A DNA stretch of 64,000 nt. Source: Flavobacterium hankyongi (GTDB lineage: Bacteria; Bacteroidota; Bacteroidia; Flavobacteriales; Flavobacteriaceae). Within the stretch, counting starts at the first letter, position 1; each line of letters opens with the position of its first letter. The DNA is taken from contig NZ_CP085725.1 in assembly GCF_036840915.1 (NCBI RefSeq), forward strand, positions 1,798,001-1,862,000, read 5' to 3'. Below the pieces are notes generated by a model, which saw only the letters and a program-made list of their open reading frames with translations, did not search any database and was not told the DNA's origin. This document shows, one piece after another, positions 45,084-54,124 of the stretch. The position numbers were made by a program, and so were the translations under genes.

Positions 45084-46358
45084 TTATTTAACAATTTTAA
45101 CAGATTGACGCGAGGTATTTGAATGAAAATTAACATAGTAGACCCCTTTAGGGAAGTTAAAATCGAATTCAAATGATTTTTTCTGAGGAAAATCTATATC
45201 TAACTGTTTCAACTCACACAATCTTCTTCCTAGGTTATCATAAAGTTCGATAATAAGATGATCGGCATCTTTAAAATCAACCGTGATATTTAGCTTATCA
45301 TTTATAGGGTTTGGATGAATTTTAACCGATAAAGGCGGCACAGGAATATCTTGAACCTGATTAGTACTTAAAGTACTATCAAACTTATATATAGTCGAGC
45401 CAGAAGCATAGGCCAAGTCTTGGTTTATGATAAAAATTCTGTTCAAGCTACCACCAATACCCATATCTGTCCAAGTAGTTCCTGCATCAAACGTTTCAAA
45501 AAAACCAGTATTATGACCTCCCATCCAACCGTGGTTTTCGGTGATAAAGCCTACTGCTTGAATGTCTGTTTCAGGAGCATCTTTACTCACCCATGTAACT
45601 CCAGCATCTGTTGATTTTATTAATTTCCCAAGATTAGGCGCCACTGATTCGATCGATCCAAACATTACATTGGTATTCCCTTGAAGCGTTTGCAATTTCC
45701 AAACATATTCACCAGCCAAACCGCTATTGAATATTTGAGTCCATGTAACACCTCCATCGGTAGTTTTTAAGATAATTCCGCCAGCGTTATTTCTCCCAGA
45801 AACAAAACCGTTATTTTCATCTAAAAACATTATCTCAACTAGTCCTGTTGCATAAGCAGACATATTAATGTATTGCCATGTTGCGCCAGAATCTGTAGAT
45901 TTTATAATAAATGGTGGCACATTCATATAAGATCCGCAGCCATAAACTGTAGAAGTTCCAACACAGTCTAAACCACAAACTGCACGAGGCGCTGTTCCTA
46001 TATTAGTCACTTCTGCCCATGTTGTACCTCCATCGACAGTTTTATAAAACTTATTATTAGTTAGTGTTCCAACAAAACCAATATTCGCGTTTAAAAACTC
46101 AATATTTCTAAAATAGGTATTAATGCCTAAGGTTGCTTCGGACAATTGCGGCGTCCAAGTTAATCCACCATCTGTTGTTTTGTAAACCGCTGCGGTTGAT
46201 CCGTTTGCTGCCCACCCTAAATTATCATTAAGAAAAAAGACATCATCAAATCTACTGCCATTTGTATTTAAATAAGCCGATGATAATGGATGCCACTGCG
46301 ATTGTGAAAAAGCAGTAAAGGATAATAATAAAAATAATGACTTTAAAACAGATTTCAT
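45084..46358 (-). CDS. YCF48/BNR-repeat protein with T9SS type A sorting domain
   Basis: A 424-residue secreted protein. A signal peptide (1-18) is followed by a seven-bladed-type propeller of BNR/YCF48 repeats, each with TTDGGxTWxxQ or STDAGVTW (for example KTTDGGLTWTPQL, KTVDGGTTWAEV, KSTDAGVTWVSK). The last about 80 residues form the T9SS type A C-terminal domain (VKIHPNPINDKLNITVDF, then IELYDNLGRRLC, then GVYYVNF and VKIVK), which directs export through the type IX system. The plant YCF48 name refers only to the fold. It starts 10 bp after the MoxR stop, so it is probably co-transcribed with it. Confidence 0.9.
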   Translation of the reverse strand: MKSVLKSLFLLLSFTAFSQSQWHPLSSAYLNTNGSRFDDVFFLNDNLGWAANGSTAAVYKTTDGGLTWTPQLSEATLGINTYFRNIEFLNANIGFVGTLTNNKFYKTVDGGTTWAEVTNIGTAPRAVCGLDCVGTSTVYGCGSYMNVPPFIIKSTDSGATWQYINMSAYATGLVEIMFLDENNGFVSGRNNAGGIILKTTDGGVTWTQIFNSGLAGEYVWKLQTLQGNTNVMFGSIESVAPNLGKLIKSTDAGVTWVSKDAPETDIQAVGFITENHGWMGGHNTGFFETFDAGTTWTDMGIGGSLNRIFIINQDLAYASGSTIYKFDSTLSTNQVQDIPVPPLSVKIHPNPINDKLNITVDFKDADHLIIELYDNLGRRLCELKQLDIDFPQKKSFEFDFNFPKGVYYVNFHSNTSRQSVKIVK

Positions 46359-46368
46359 AAACGGGTAA

Positions 46369-47322
46369 CTAAAATAGTCTATTAATTATGTTTTCTTCCG
46401 AAATTCCTTCGGCGTCAGCTTTGTAATTCTTGATAATTCTATGACGTAAAATTCCTGTTGCAACCGCTTGCACATCTTCTATATCCGGAGAAAATTTTCC
46501 ATTAAGTGCTGCATGTGTTTTTGCTGCTAAAATTAAATTCTGTGAGGCTCTTGGACCTGCTCCCCAATCAAGATAGTTTTTAACAAAATCGGTAGCTAAA
46601 GGATTATTGGGCCTTGTTTTTGAGACTAAGGTTACTGCATATTCTATAACATTATCAGCAACCGGAATTCTGCGAATTAGATGTTGAAAATCGATGATTT
46701 CCTGAGCTGTAAACAATGGATTTACCTTAACCGAAGAATCTGTAGTAGTACTTTTTACCACTTGTACTTCTTCTGCAAATGATGGATAATCTAATTTAAT
46801 GGCAAACATAAAACGGTCCAACTGTGCTTCTGGTAAAGGATAGGTTCCTTCCTGCTCTATTGGATTCTGTGTTGCCAAAACAAAAAATGGTAATTCTAAC
46901 TTGTAATGATGCCCTGCAATTGTTACTGCCTTCTCCTGCATCGCTTCTAATAAAGCCGCTTGTGTTTTAGGCGGTGTTCTATTAATCTCATCCGCAAGGA
47001 TAATATTTGAAAATATCGGCCCCTTGATGAATTTAAACGTTCTGTTTTCATCTAGTATTTCACTACCTAAAATATCCGAAGGCATCAAATCTGGTGTGAA
47101 CTGAATACGTTTAAAATCCAAGCCCAAAGCCTGAGAAATAGTATTCACCATTAGCGTCTTTGCTAATCCAGGCACACCAACTAATAAAGCATGTCCGCCA
47201 GAGAAAATACTCAATACAATTTGATTGACAACTTCTTCCTGACCAACAATAATTTTTGAAATTTCCTTTTTAAGCTCTTTTTGTTTTTGAACTAAATTTT
47301 GAATAGCAGCAACATCAGACAT
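46369..47322 (-). CDS. MoxR family AAA+ ATPase
   Basis: A 317-residue cytoplasmic chaperone-like ATPase of the MoxR branch (BatA/BatD type). Walker A is GVPGLAKTLMVN, Walker B is ILADEINRTPPKTQAALLEAMQE, and sensor 1 is FFVLATQNPIEQEGTYPLPEAQ, with the arginine finger region ELDRFMF near 160. The lid domain occupies the C-terminal third. MoxR proteins usually assemble or activate partner complexes with vWA proteins, but none is adjacent here. It precedes the YCF48 protein gene by 10 bp. A strong hairpin separates it from the parvulin gene upstream. Confidence 0.93.
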   Translation of the reverse strand: MSDVAAIQNLVQKQKELKKEISKIIVGQEEVVNQIVLSIFSGGHALLVGVPGLAKTLMVNTISQALGLDFKRIQFTPDLMPSDILGSEILDENRTFKFIKGPIFSNIILADEINRTPPKTQAALLEAMQEKAVTIAGHHYKLELPFFVLATQNPIEQEGTYPLPEAQLDRFMFAIKLDYPSFAEEVQVVKSTTTDSSVKVNPLFTAQEIIDFQHLIRRIPVADNVIEYAVTLVSKTRPNNPLATDFVKNYLDWGAGPRASQNLILAAKTHAALNGKFSPDIEDVQAVATGILRHRIIKNYKADAEGISEENIINRLF

Positions 47323-47342
47323 CTTGGAATATATTTAAATTA

Positions 47343-47381
47343 AAAAGAGTTAGCTTATCTTTGATAAAACTAACTCTTTTC
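47343..47381 (-). terminator. Terminator between parvulin and MoxR genes
   Basis: AAAAGAGTTAG (47343-47353) pairs with CTAACTCTTTT (47370-47380), with a nested TTATC/GATAA stem inside. On the minus strand a T-run follows. It ends the parvulin transcript, suggesting MoxR has its own promoter. Confidence 0.75.
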
Positions 47382-47399
47382 TCTGAATTAATAAAATAA

Positions 47400-48758
47400 T
47401 TATTTCTTCAACCAATTATTAGAAAACTCACAATCACGATATTCTCCATTAATTTTAATGTGAGTTTCTTTGATTTTTTCGGTAGTCCATTTAGCAATTT
47501 CCTTTAACTGCTTTTCTTTCAATGCAAACTCTTTTAAGCGAGTATAATCTTTAGAGTAGTCTGCAGTATGTTCTTCAAATTTATTTTTAACAGTCATAAT
47601 TTTGTAGAATTTCCCTGTTGGCTCTTCATCTACAGTTGGATATGAAACCTCACCATCTTTCAAATTTGCAACCAAACTGTACAAACTTGGATCCATTTTT
47701 GTTAATTCGAAACGTTTATCTTGCGTTTTAGGATTTGTTAAAACCCCTCCATCGTTTTTAGTTTCTTTTTGATCAGACATTGTACGCGCAGCTTCTTCAA
47801 ACGTAATTTCTTTGTCTACAATTCTTTTTCTGATTAATTCGATTTTTTCTTTAGCCGCCTTCATAGCTTCTTCCGAAACTTTTGGAGAAATCAAGATATG
47901 TCTTAAATCAACTTCTTGTCCGCGAATTTTTTCTAAATAAATAATATGATAACCAAATTCTGTTTTAAAAGGCTCTGAAATCTCACCTTCCTGCAAACTA
48001 AAAGCTACATCTTTAAACTCTTTCACAAATTGAGTTTTTCGGTTCATTTTATAGAAACCTCCACTTGAACGAGATCCAGGATCCTCAGAATACAATACAG
48101 CCTTACTAAAGAAACTTGCTCCATTCTCTAAGACATCCTTCTTAAATCCTTTTAATTGATCAATTACTTTTTGTTCAGCTTCCTTAGACACTTGTGGTTT
48201 TACAACAATCTGAGCCAATTCCATTTCAGCACCAAAAACTGGTAAATCTTCTTTAGGAATCTTCTTAAAGAAATCACGAACTTCTTCTGGAGTAATTGTA
48301 ACCTGATCAACTACTTTTTTCTGCATTTCAGCAGTTAATTTATTGGTTTTGATAATTTCAAAAAGTTCTGTTCTAAAGTCCTGCTCGCTAGTTTTTTTAA
48401 AGTATTCAACCACCTTTTCCATTGAACCAAGCTGCTCAACCATGTAACTTACTTGTTCTTCAAGTTTTGAATTTACTTCGGCATCTGTTACTACAATACT
48501 ATCTTGAATAGCTTGATGTGCAAACAACTTTTCATCTAAAAGTTTTTCAAACATTTTGCATCTCGAAATTTCCTTGGTATCAACACCTTGAGTTTTTAAT
48601 TCTAAATATGTTTTATCTATATCTGAATCTAAAATCACATAATCACCAACAACTCCTATAACACCATCAACTTTAACTTTTTTGTCTTGGGCATGCCCAA
48701 AAAAAGAAGTTATTAAAACCGCAATGATTACGCTTATTTTACTTTTTAAAATCTCCAT
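47400..48758 (-). CDS. Periplasmic peptidylprolyl isomerase, SurA-like
   Basis: A 452-residue exported folding chaperone. After a signal peptide (1-24) comes a SurA-N-like helical domain (about 25-165, GVIGVVGDYVILDSDIDKTY) and two parvulin domains (about 172-270 and 275-375). The first shows ELAQIVVKPQV and SEDPGSRSSGGFYKMNR with FKTEFGYHIIYLEKI; the second has DLRHILISPKVSEE and GGVLTNPKT. It assists outer-membrane protein folding. It lies 20 bp downstream of the second, larger parvulin gene and is probably in the same transcript. Confidence 0.93.
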   Translation of the reverse strand: MEILKSKISVIIAVLITSFFGHAQDKKVKVDGVIGVVGDYVILDSDIDKTYLELKTQGVDTKEISRCKMFEKLLDEKLFAHQAIQDSIVVTDAEVNSKLEEQVSYMVEQLGSMEKVVEYFKKTSEQDFRTELFEIIKTNKLTAEMQKKVVDQVTITPEEVRDFFKKIPKEDLPVFGAEMELAQIVVKPQVSKEAEQKVIDQLKGFKKDVLENGASFFSKAVLYSEDPGSRSSGGFYKMNRKTQFVKEFKDVAFSLQEGEISEPFKTEFGYHIIYLEKIRGQEVDLRHILISPKVSEEAMKAAKEKIELIRKRIVDKEITFEEAARTMSDQKETKNDGGVLTNPKTQDKRFELTKMDPSLYSLVANLKDGEVSYPTVDEEPTGKFYKIMTVKNKFEEHTADYSKDYTRLKEFALKEKQLKEIAKWTTEKIKETHIKINGEYRDCEFSNNWLKK

Positions 48759-48778
48759 TCTAATTATTTATTTCTCTC

Positions 48779-50755
48779 TTATTTTTTCATTTCTGTTTTT
48801 AATCTTGCAAAAACATCTTGATTAACTGAAATTTTGAACTCTTTTTTAAGTTCTGAAACCCAATTATCCTCTAAAAACTGTTGATAATCATTGATTACCT
48901 TGCCTCTGGTTTCATCTAATGTTTTATATCCCGCAGGTAAGACTTTAAGTACTTTATTTACAAAATAATGATCTTTATCTTTATACACATCAGACAAACC
49001 TTCTTTCAATTCTAGACCTTTAGGAAAATTTTCACTTCCTTCTTCAAAAAACTCTTGCTTAATCATGATGTCAACAACACCATTTTTATTAAGTTTCTCT
49101 TTTATTGCTTCGGAAGCAACACCACTCTTGATCATTTTACGAGCTTGTTTTACAACATCTTCTTTAGCTGAAGAAGCAACTAAAACATCACCTCTTTTCT
49201 TCCATTGATACTTTTCTTTATTAGCATCATAATAGTTTTTAAGTCCAATTGTGTCTTGTTTTGCCTTGTTCCAAATTTCTTTTTCCATTAAATCAAACAA
49301 TAACAAACCATCTCTATATTCTTCAACCACGTTAGCAAAATCTGGAAACTCATTTTCTAAATTTTCGTTATAGTATAGATTCAATTGACTATCAACAAAT
49401 TTTGTATATAATTGATCAACTAATTTTCCAATTGGTTTGATTTGATACTTGTTTTTTTGTTGTGTCTCAAGCTCTCTCAAAAATGGTTCTGCTTTTATTG
49501 ATTTATTTTCAATTTTAAGCAATTCAATATTAAAATCTTTTAAGTTTGTTGGCAAAGCCCATTTTTCTTCATAATAAGTATTATTCACAATACCCTTCAC
49601 TTTAGCCAAAGTCTTAGCATCTGTTACAATTTTATACTTCTTACGTAATTTCTCAGTAAGTGAATTTGTTATTAATCTAGAACGATCGTCTTTACGGATT
49701 TTAGTATCTAACTCACGCTCCATTTCAGACTGACTTTTTATTGGATGCTTTTCAATTAACTTAACAATATGCCAACCAAATTGACTTTCGAATGGCTGAG
49801 AATAATCTCCAATATTTGACAAATCAAAAGAAATTTTTTCAAATTCTTCAGAGCTTAATTGTCCAGCCGCAAATCTAGGAAGTACACCACCTCTTGGCGC
49901 TGAATTTTTGTCTTGAGAAAATTGATTTGCTAAAGCTTCAAAGTTTTCACCTTGTTTTAATTTAGCATAGATTTCGTCAATTGTTTTCTTTGGTTTTTCA
50001 ATTTCAGAAGGACTATCTGTTGTAACTGTAGGTTTTAAAATCATAATGTGAGCAACTGTTACCTCACCTTTATTATCACGAATATCATTAACTTTTATTA
50101 AGTGAAAACCAAACTTGGTTCTTACAGGCATTGAAACTTCGCCCACTTTAGTTTTGTATGCAGCTGATTCAAAAGGATATACCATTCTAAATGCTGTAAA
50201 ATATCCTAAATCACCTTTATTTTCCTTTGCAGATGGATCTTGAGAGTATTTTTGTGCTGCTTCTTCAAAGTTCTCACCAGCAATAATTTTTTTTCTAACA
50301 TCCAACGCTTGATTATAAGCTTTTAAAGTATCTGCTGGAGCAGCATTCTCATCTACTGTAATTAAAATATGTGAAGCTCTTACTTCTTTCAATAATCGTG
50401 CATATCCTTCATCAATAAGTGCTTTAGTAACTTTCGTATCTGAAGTGTAGTTTTTTGAAAGTTGTGTGCGGTATGAATTAAGCTCGCTTATATATTTCGA
50501 ATTGTGTTGTAAACCTAATTTGTTTGCCTTATTAATCTTTAATTTATATCCAATAAATAAATCCAAGTATTTATCTAAGTCCTTTTGTGATTCGTCTTTA
50601 ACTAAATCAATGTTCTTATTATATACTCTTGAAAATTCATCAGTATAATAAGGTGTATCGTCTATAGAAAAAAGAACTTCTTTTTTTGTTTGCTGCGCAA
50701 AAGCCATTACATTAATTAACATGGCAGCCCCTAAAATCAACTTATTAATTTTCAT
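48779..50755 (-). CDS. Exported parvulin-type peptidylprolyl isomerase (large form)
   Basis: A 658-residue exported chaperone. A signal peptide (1-20) precedes an N-terminal helical region (about 30-120, FSRVYNKNIDLVKDE), parvulin domain 1 (about 126-225; RASHILITVDENAA and GDLGYFTAFRMVYPFE, FGFHLIKVNDI) and parvulin domain 2 (about 230-340; VAHIMILKP and GVLPRFAAGQL, FGWHIVKLIEK). A long C-terminal helical half (about 350-658) follows, larger than in E. coli SurA or PpiD. This form recurs in Flavobacteriaceae next to a shorter SurA, an operon probably serving outer-membrane and T9SS protein folding. Confidence 0.93.
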   Translation of the reverse strand: MKINKLILGAAMLINVMAFAQQTKKEVLFSIDDTPYYTDEFSRVYNKNIDLVKDESQKDLDKYLDLFIGYKLKINKANKLGLQHNSKYISELNSYRTQLSKNYTSDTKVTKALIDEGYARLLKEVRASHILITVDENAAPADTLKAYNQALDVRKKIIAGENFEEAAQKYSQDPSAKENKGDLGYFTAFRMVYPFESAAYKTKVGEVSMPVRTKFGFHLIKVNDIRDNKGEVTVAHIMILKPTVTTDSPSEIEKPKKTIDEIYAKLKQGENFEALANQFSQDKNSAPRGGVLPRFAAGQLSSEEFEKISFDLSNIGDYSQPFESQFGWHIVKLIEKHPIKSQSEMERELDTKIRKDDRSRLITNSLTEKLRKKYKIVTDAKTLAKVKGIVNNTYYEEKWALPTNLKDFNIELLKIENKSIKAEPFLRELETQQKNKYQIKPIGKLVDQLYTKFVDSQLNLYYNENLENEFPDFANVVEEYRDGLLLFDLMEKEIWNKAKQDTIGLKNYYDANKEKYQWKKRGDVLVASSAKEDVVKQARKMIKSGVASEAIKEKLNKNGVVDIMIKQEFFEEGSENFPKGLELKEGLSDVYKDKDHYFVNKVLKVLPAGYKTLDETRGKVINDYQQFLEDNWVSELKKEFKISVNQDVFARLKTEMKK

Positions 50756-50805
50756 TCTTTTGAAATTATTTACAGTGGTTTTGGTTTGATTTTTTAAATA
50801 ACGAA

Positions 50806-50835
50806 CAAAAATAACAATTCGGTTACATTATACAA
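50806..50835 (-). promoter_or_regulatory. Two-part promoter of the parvulin operon
   Basis: Minus strand: TTG at 50835-50833, a 19 bp spacer, then TATTTTTG at 50813-50806. This is a full match to the Bacteroidota TTG-N19-TAnnTTTG consensus, 51 bp before the start at 50755. It is the best promoter in the window. Confidence 0.65.
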
Positions 50836-50873
50836 GTAAATTACAATCTATTAACAATATTTTAGTCAAACGA

Positions 50874-50900
50874 AAAAGGCATCATTTTATTGATGCCTTT
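50874..50900 (-). terminator. Terminator of the adhesin-PorP-OmpA operon
   Basis: AAAAGGCATCA pairs with TGATGCCTTT around a 6-nt loop. On the minus strand it follows the OmpA-family stop at 50922 with a T-run. Confidence 0.8.
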
Positions 50901-50921
50901 AAAATTTTATTAAAAATTGAT

Positions 50922-52859
50922 TTACATTTCTAGAATAATAAATTCACTTCTACGATTCATTTGATGTTCATCTTCAGAACAGTTTACTCCATCTTCACAA
51001 TGATTAATCAACTGACTTTCACCATATCCTTTCCCTGTTAATCTTTCTTTAGCTATTCCATTTTTAACTAACCAATCAATTGTTGATTTAGCTCTTGCAT
51101 TAGATAACTTTTCATTATATGATGCTGTTTGACGGCTATCAGTATGTGATCTAACATCAACTTTCAGGGTTGGAAATTGATTCATTACTTCTGCAATTTT
51201 TGCTAAATCTACTTGAGCATCAGGTCGAATATTTGATTTATCTAAATCGAAATAAATTATTTTGATATTAAATGTTTTTGCTAAATCAGTTCCTGGTTTA
51301 ATTTCTTTAAGATTTTTACTTATTGCAATTGGAAGATCTTCTTTACCTGCAGATTCAGGAATTGTAAGATTTGTTTCTTTTGTTTCATAATCTGGTCTTT
51401 CAACTCTTATGTAATATTTTTGCCCACATTTAACTTCAAATTGATAAGCCGCTTTTTCATCAGTAGTAACTTTAGAAAGTAAATTGAATTTATCATCAAA
51501 CAAAGAAACATCTGATCCTGCTAAAATTGCTCCATTTTCTTTGTCGGTAACAATTCCTGTCAATTCGCTTTTACAATCAAAAACCAAAGGTTCCTTTTCT
51601 GTAAAACTATAAATATCGTCTAGTCCTTTTCCTCCAGTCCTATTTGAAGAAAAATAACCTTTACGAGTGGAATTATCAATTATAAAAGCAAAATCATCCA
51701 TTGGTCCATTAATAGGCGTCCCTAGATTGATGATTTTACCAATAGATCCATCTGGATTAATTTTAGTTACAAAAACATCTAGTCCTCCCAATCCTTGATG
51801 ACCATCTGAAGAAAAATACAATTCATTATCTTGCGTAACAAACGGAAATGTCTCTCTAGCTTCTGTATTAATATCGTTTGAAAGTTTCACAGGTGTACCA
51901 TATTTATTGTCTCCTAAAATTGCTACTTTAAAAATATCTGATTGACCGTTAGTACCTGGCATATTAGAAGCAAAATACAATGTTTTTTCGTCAGGACTTA
52001 GAGCAGGATGGGCAACACTATATGAATTACTATTGAAAGGTAATTCGATAACATTCTCCCATTTTCCATCAGTATTCAGAACGGCTTTATAAAGTTTTAA
52101 ATTTATTATCTGCTTATCATCTCTTCCAATTTTCCCTTCAGTATAATTATTACGAGTAAAGTAAACCGTTTTTAAATCTTTTGTAAAAACTGGAGTATCT
52201 TCATGAAATTTAGAATTGATTGTTTTTGAGAAACGTTCAGGATTTATCAAATCGCTTTCTTCAGTTTTTTTCGATACATAAAAATTAGTAAATGACTGAT
52301 TTGTCCATCTGGTTTGAACACGTGAGAAACCTGTAGTATCTCTAGAAGTCGAAAATACAACTTTATCTCCAAAGAAAGCGGTCCCGTAATCTGACTTACG
52401 AGTATTCACACTTGTGCTTTTTACCTCATAACGTCCAGAATTTTTATCGATTGCTTTTTTATAATCTCTTTGTTTATTGTATAAATTAGCACGTATGTCG
52501 TTTGTAGATAATTTATAAAATTTATCTAAAAACTCATCAGCTTTTTTATAATCTTCTGTGGCTTTCAAAGTCTGTGAATAACGGTAATAATATTCACCTT
52601 GTACAGGTTGATTCAATGCAAATAGCTCTTCATACCATTTATTAGCTTCTTTCAAATTTGCATTAAAGTAGTAGGAATCTCCCAATTTCTGAAACAGCTC
52701 CACAGATTTATATCCTTTTTTAGCAACTTTCAAATAAGTTTCAGTCGCATCAATGTAAGCCAAATCCTTAAACTGAATATCTCCTTTTATAATTTTTATT
52801 TGTTGAGCCTGAATTTGCAATCCAAATACCAAAGCGCATATTATATAGATTTTTTTCAT
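50922..52859 (-). CDS. OmpA-family protein with TPR, PD40 propeller and CarboxypepD-like domain (PorE-like)
   Basis: A 645-residue exported protein with the domain order of the T9SS protein PorE. A signal peptide (1-18) precedes TPR-like helices (about 22-140), a PD40 beta-propeller (about 165-420; HPALSPDEKTLYFASNMPG and TFPFVTQDNELYFSSDGHQG), a carboxypeptidase-regulatory-like beta-sandwich (about 430-515; ELTGIVTDKENGAIL), and an OmpA peptidoglycan-binding domain (about 535-645; IIYFDLDKSNIRPDA, VRSHTDSRQTASYNEKLS, NRRSEFIIL). Flavobacteria carry several paralogues next to PorP/SprF genes, each serving particular adhesins. It follows PorP by 11 bp. Confidence 0.9.
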   Translation of the reverse strand: MKKIYIICALVFGLQIQAQQIKIIKGDIQFKDLAYIDATETYLKVAKKGYKSVELFQKLGDSYYFNANLKEANKWYEELFALNQPVQGEYYYRYSQTLKATEDYKKADEFLDKFYKLSTNDIRANLYNKQRDYKKAIDKNSGRYEVKSTSVNTRKSDYGTAFFGDKVVFSTSRDTTGFSRVQTRWTNQSFTNFYVSKKTEESDLINPERFSKTINSKFHEDTPVFTKDLKTVYFTRNNYTEGKIGRDDKQIINLKLYKAVLNTDGKWENVIELPFNSNSYSVAHPALSPDEKTLYFASNMPGTNGQSDIFKVAILGDNKYGTPVKLSNDINTEARETFPFVTQDNELYFSSDGHQGLGGLDVFVTKINPDGSIGKIINLGTPINGPMDDFAFIIDNSTRKGYFSSNRTGGKGLDDIYSFTEKEPLVFDCKSELTGIVTDKENGAILAGSDVSLFDDKFNLLSKVTTDEKAAYQFEVKCGQKYYIRVERPDYETKETNLTIPESAGKEDLPIAISKNLKEIKPGTDLAKTFNIKIIYFDLDKSNIRPDAQVDLAKIAEVMNQFPTLKVDVRSHTDSRQTASYNEKLSNARAKSTIDWLVKNGIAKERLTGKGYGESQLINHCEDGVNCSEDEHQMNRRSEFIILEM

Positions 52860-52870
52860 ACAATATTTTT

Positions 52871-53794
52871 TTAAAAGAATCTTGGAGAAACTACTTTATC
52901 AAATTTTCTAAATAATTCATATCTAAGAAAAATTTCATGAGATCCTGAATTAAAGTTCCCTAATCTTGTTGTCTCTTTATCATAAGAATAGCCAATCAAC
53001 CAAGAATCTGATAATTGAAAACCTGCCATTGCACTTACTGCTGCGCTCCATCGATATGCTGCTCCAAGTGTAAGTTTATCGAAGAATAGAAAGTTAGCTG
53101 ATAAATCCACTTGTAAAGGAGAGCCCTGAACCACTTTAGTTAAAACTGAAGGTTTAAATTTAAGTTCTTTACTTAAGTTAAAAACATGACCTGCCAACAC
53201 ATGAAAATGCATTTTTTCACTAGCAACATATTGAATATCATTGTCATAATAATTATTCTCCAAAATATATGGCACTGAAACTCCTAGATAAGTCTTATCA
53301 GAATACCAATATAAACCAGCTCCAACATTAGCAGAGAATCTATTATCAATATTTTCTCTATTTAAGTTATCATTTGGGTTAAACAATTTAACTTTATTAA
53401 AATCGACATTAAACATATCAGCCGTTCCCTTAACACCAAAAGCTAATTTGAAATTTTCAGATGTAGGAACATAATAGCTTAAATCAACAGAAATAACATT
53501 ATTGTCAGATGGCCCTAATTTATCATTTACAAAACTCACACCTAATCCAAATCTTTGTGAAATCCCTAAAGGTGAACTTATAGTTGCAACATTAGTTACT
53601 GGAGCACCTTCCAATCCAACCCATTGTGTTCTATGCATTATTAAAGCGCTTAAAGAACCTCTTGAACCAGCATAAGCAGGATTAATGTTTGCAGTATTAT
53701 ACATATACTGCGTATACTGAGCTTCTTGTTGTGCACTAACAAAAAAACTACTCAGTAATAATCCTAATATAATTAATCTTAATTTCATAATCAT
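52871..53794 (-). CDS. PorP/SprF family type IX secretion membrane protein
   Basis: A 307-residue outer-membrane beta-barrel of the PorP/SprF family. A signal peptide (about 1-21) is followed by the conserved QEAQYTQYMYNTANINPAYAG opening, the ALIMHRTQWVGLEGAP segment, and amphipathic strands ending FLRYELFRKFDKVVSPRFF. SprF in F. johnsoniae is required for secretion of the SprB adhesin through T9SS, and paralogues pair with type B C-terminal-domain adhesins. Here it is located 28 bp after the giant adhesin gene and 11 bp before the PorE-like gene, so it is most likely the dedicated partner of that adhesin. Confidence 0.95.
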   Translation of the reverse strand: MIMKLRLIILGLLLSSFFVSAQQEAQYTQYMYNTANINPAYAGSRGSLSALIMHRTQWVGLEGAPVTNVATISSPLGISQRFGLGVSFVNDKLGPSDNNVISVDLSYYVPTSENFKLAFGVKGTADMFNVDFNKVKLFNPNDNLNRENIDNRFSANVGAGLYWYSDKTYLGVSVPYILENNYYDNDIQYVASEKMHFHVLAGHVFNLSKELKFKPSVLTKVVQGSPLQVDLSANFLFFDKLTLGAAYRWSAAVSAMAGFQLSDSWLIGYSYDKETTRLGNFNSGSHEIFLRYELFRKFDKVVSPRFF

Positions 53795-53822
53795 TTTTTT
53801 TAAATTCTTGAAATATCAAAAA

Positions 53823-54124
53823 TTATCTATTTATATATAAATATCCTGCTTTTTCTTTTGTTTCTCCATTGTCTTTTGTATACCTAACAATATAATAATA
53901 TGTCCCTTCAGGCAAATTATCATCTCTATTTATTGTTGTTCTCCCTCTTGATTTTCCATCAAAAGACACATCTGTATTATTATACTTTTTAGCTTGATAA
54001 ACTAAAACACCCCATCTGTTATAAATTTCAACAGTATTATTAGGATATTTGGTTATCCCATCAATATAAAATACATCATTATTTCCATCATCATTTGGAG
54101 TCATATGCGTGTAAATATCTATCT
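53823..54124 (-). other. T9SS type B C-terminal sorting domain within the adhesin
   Basis: The last about 100 residues of the adhesin contain the type B signature: [22 protein letters not shown], an Asp/Gly loop with [21 protein letters not shown] and the terminal GYLYINR. This domain directs secretion by T9SS with SprF-family help and is distinct from the type A domain on the 45084-46358 protein. Confidence 0.9.

Noticed and set aside
45084..46358. Photosystem II assembly factor
   Set aside because: YCF48-like propeller repeats are common in secreted Bacteroidota proteins; the T9SS sorting domain shows it is an exported cargo.
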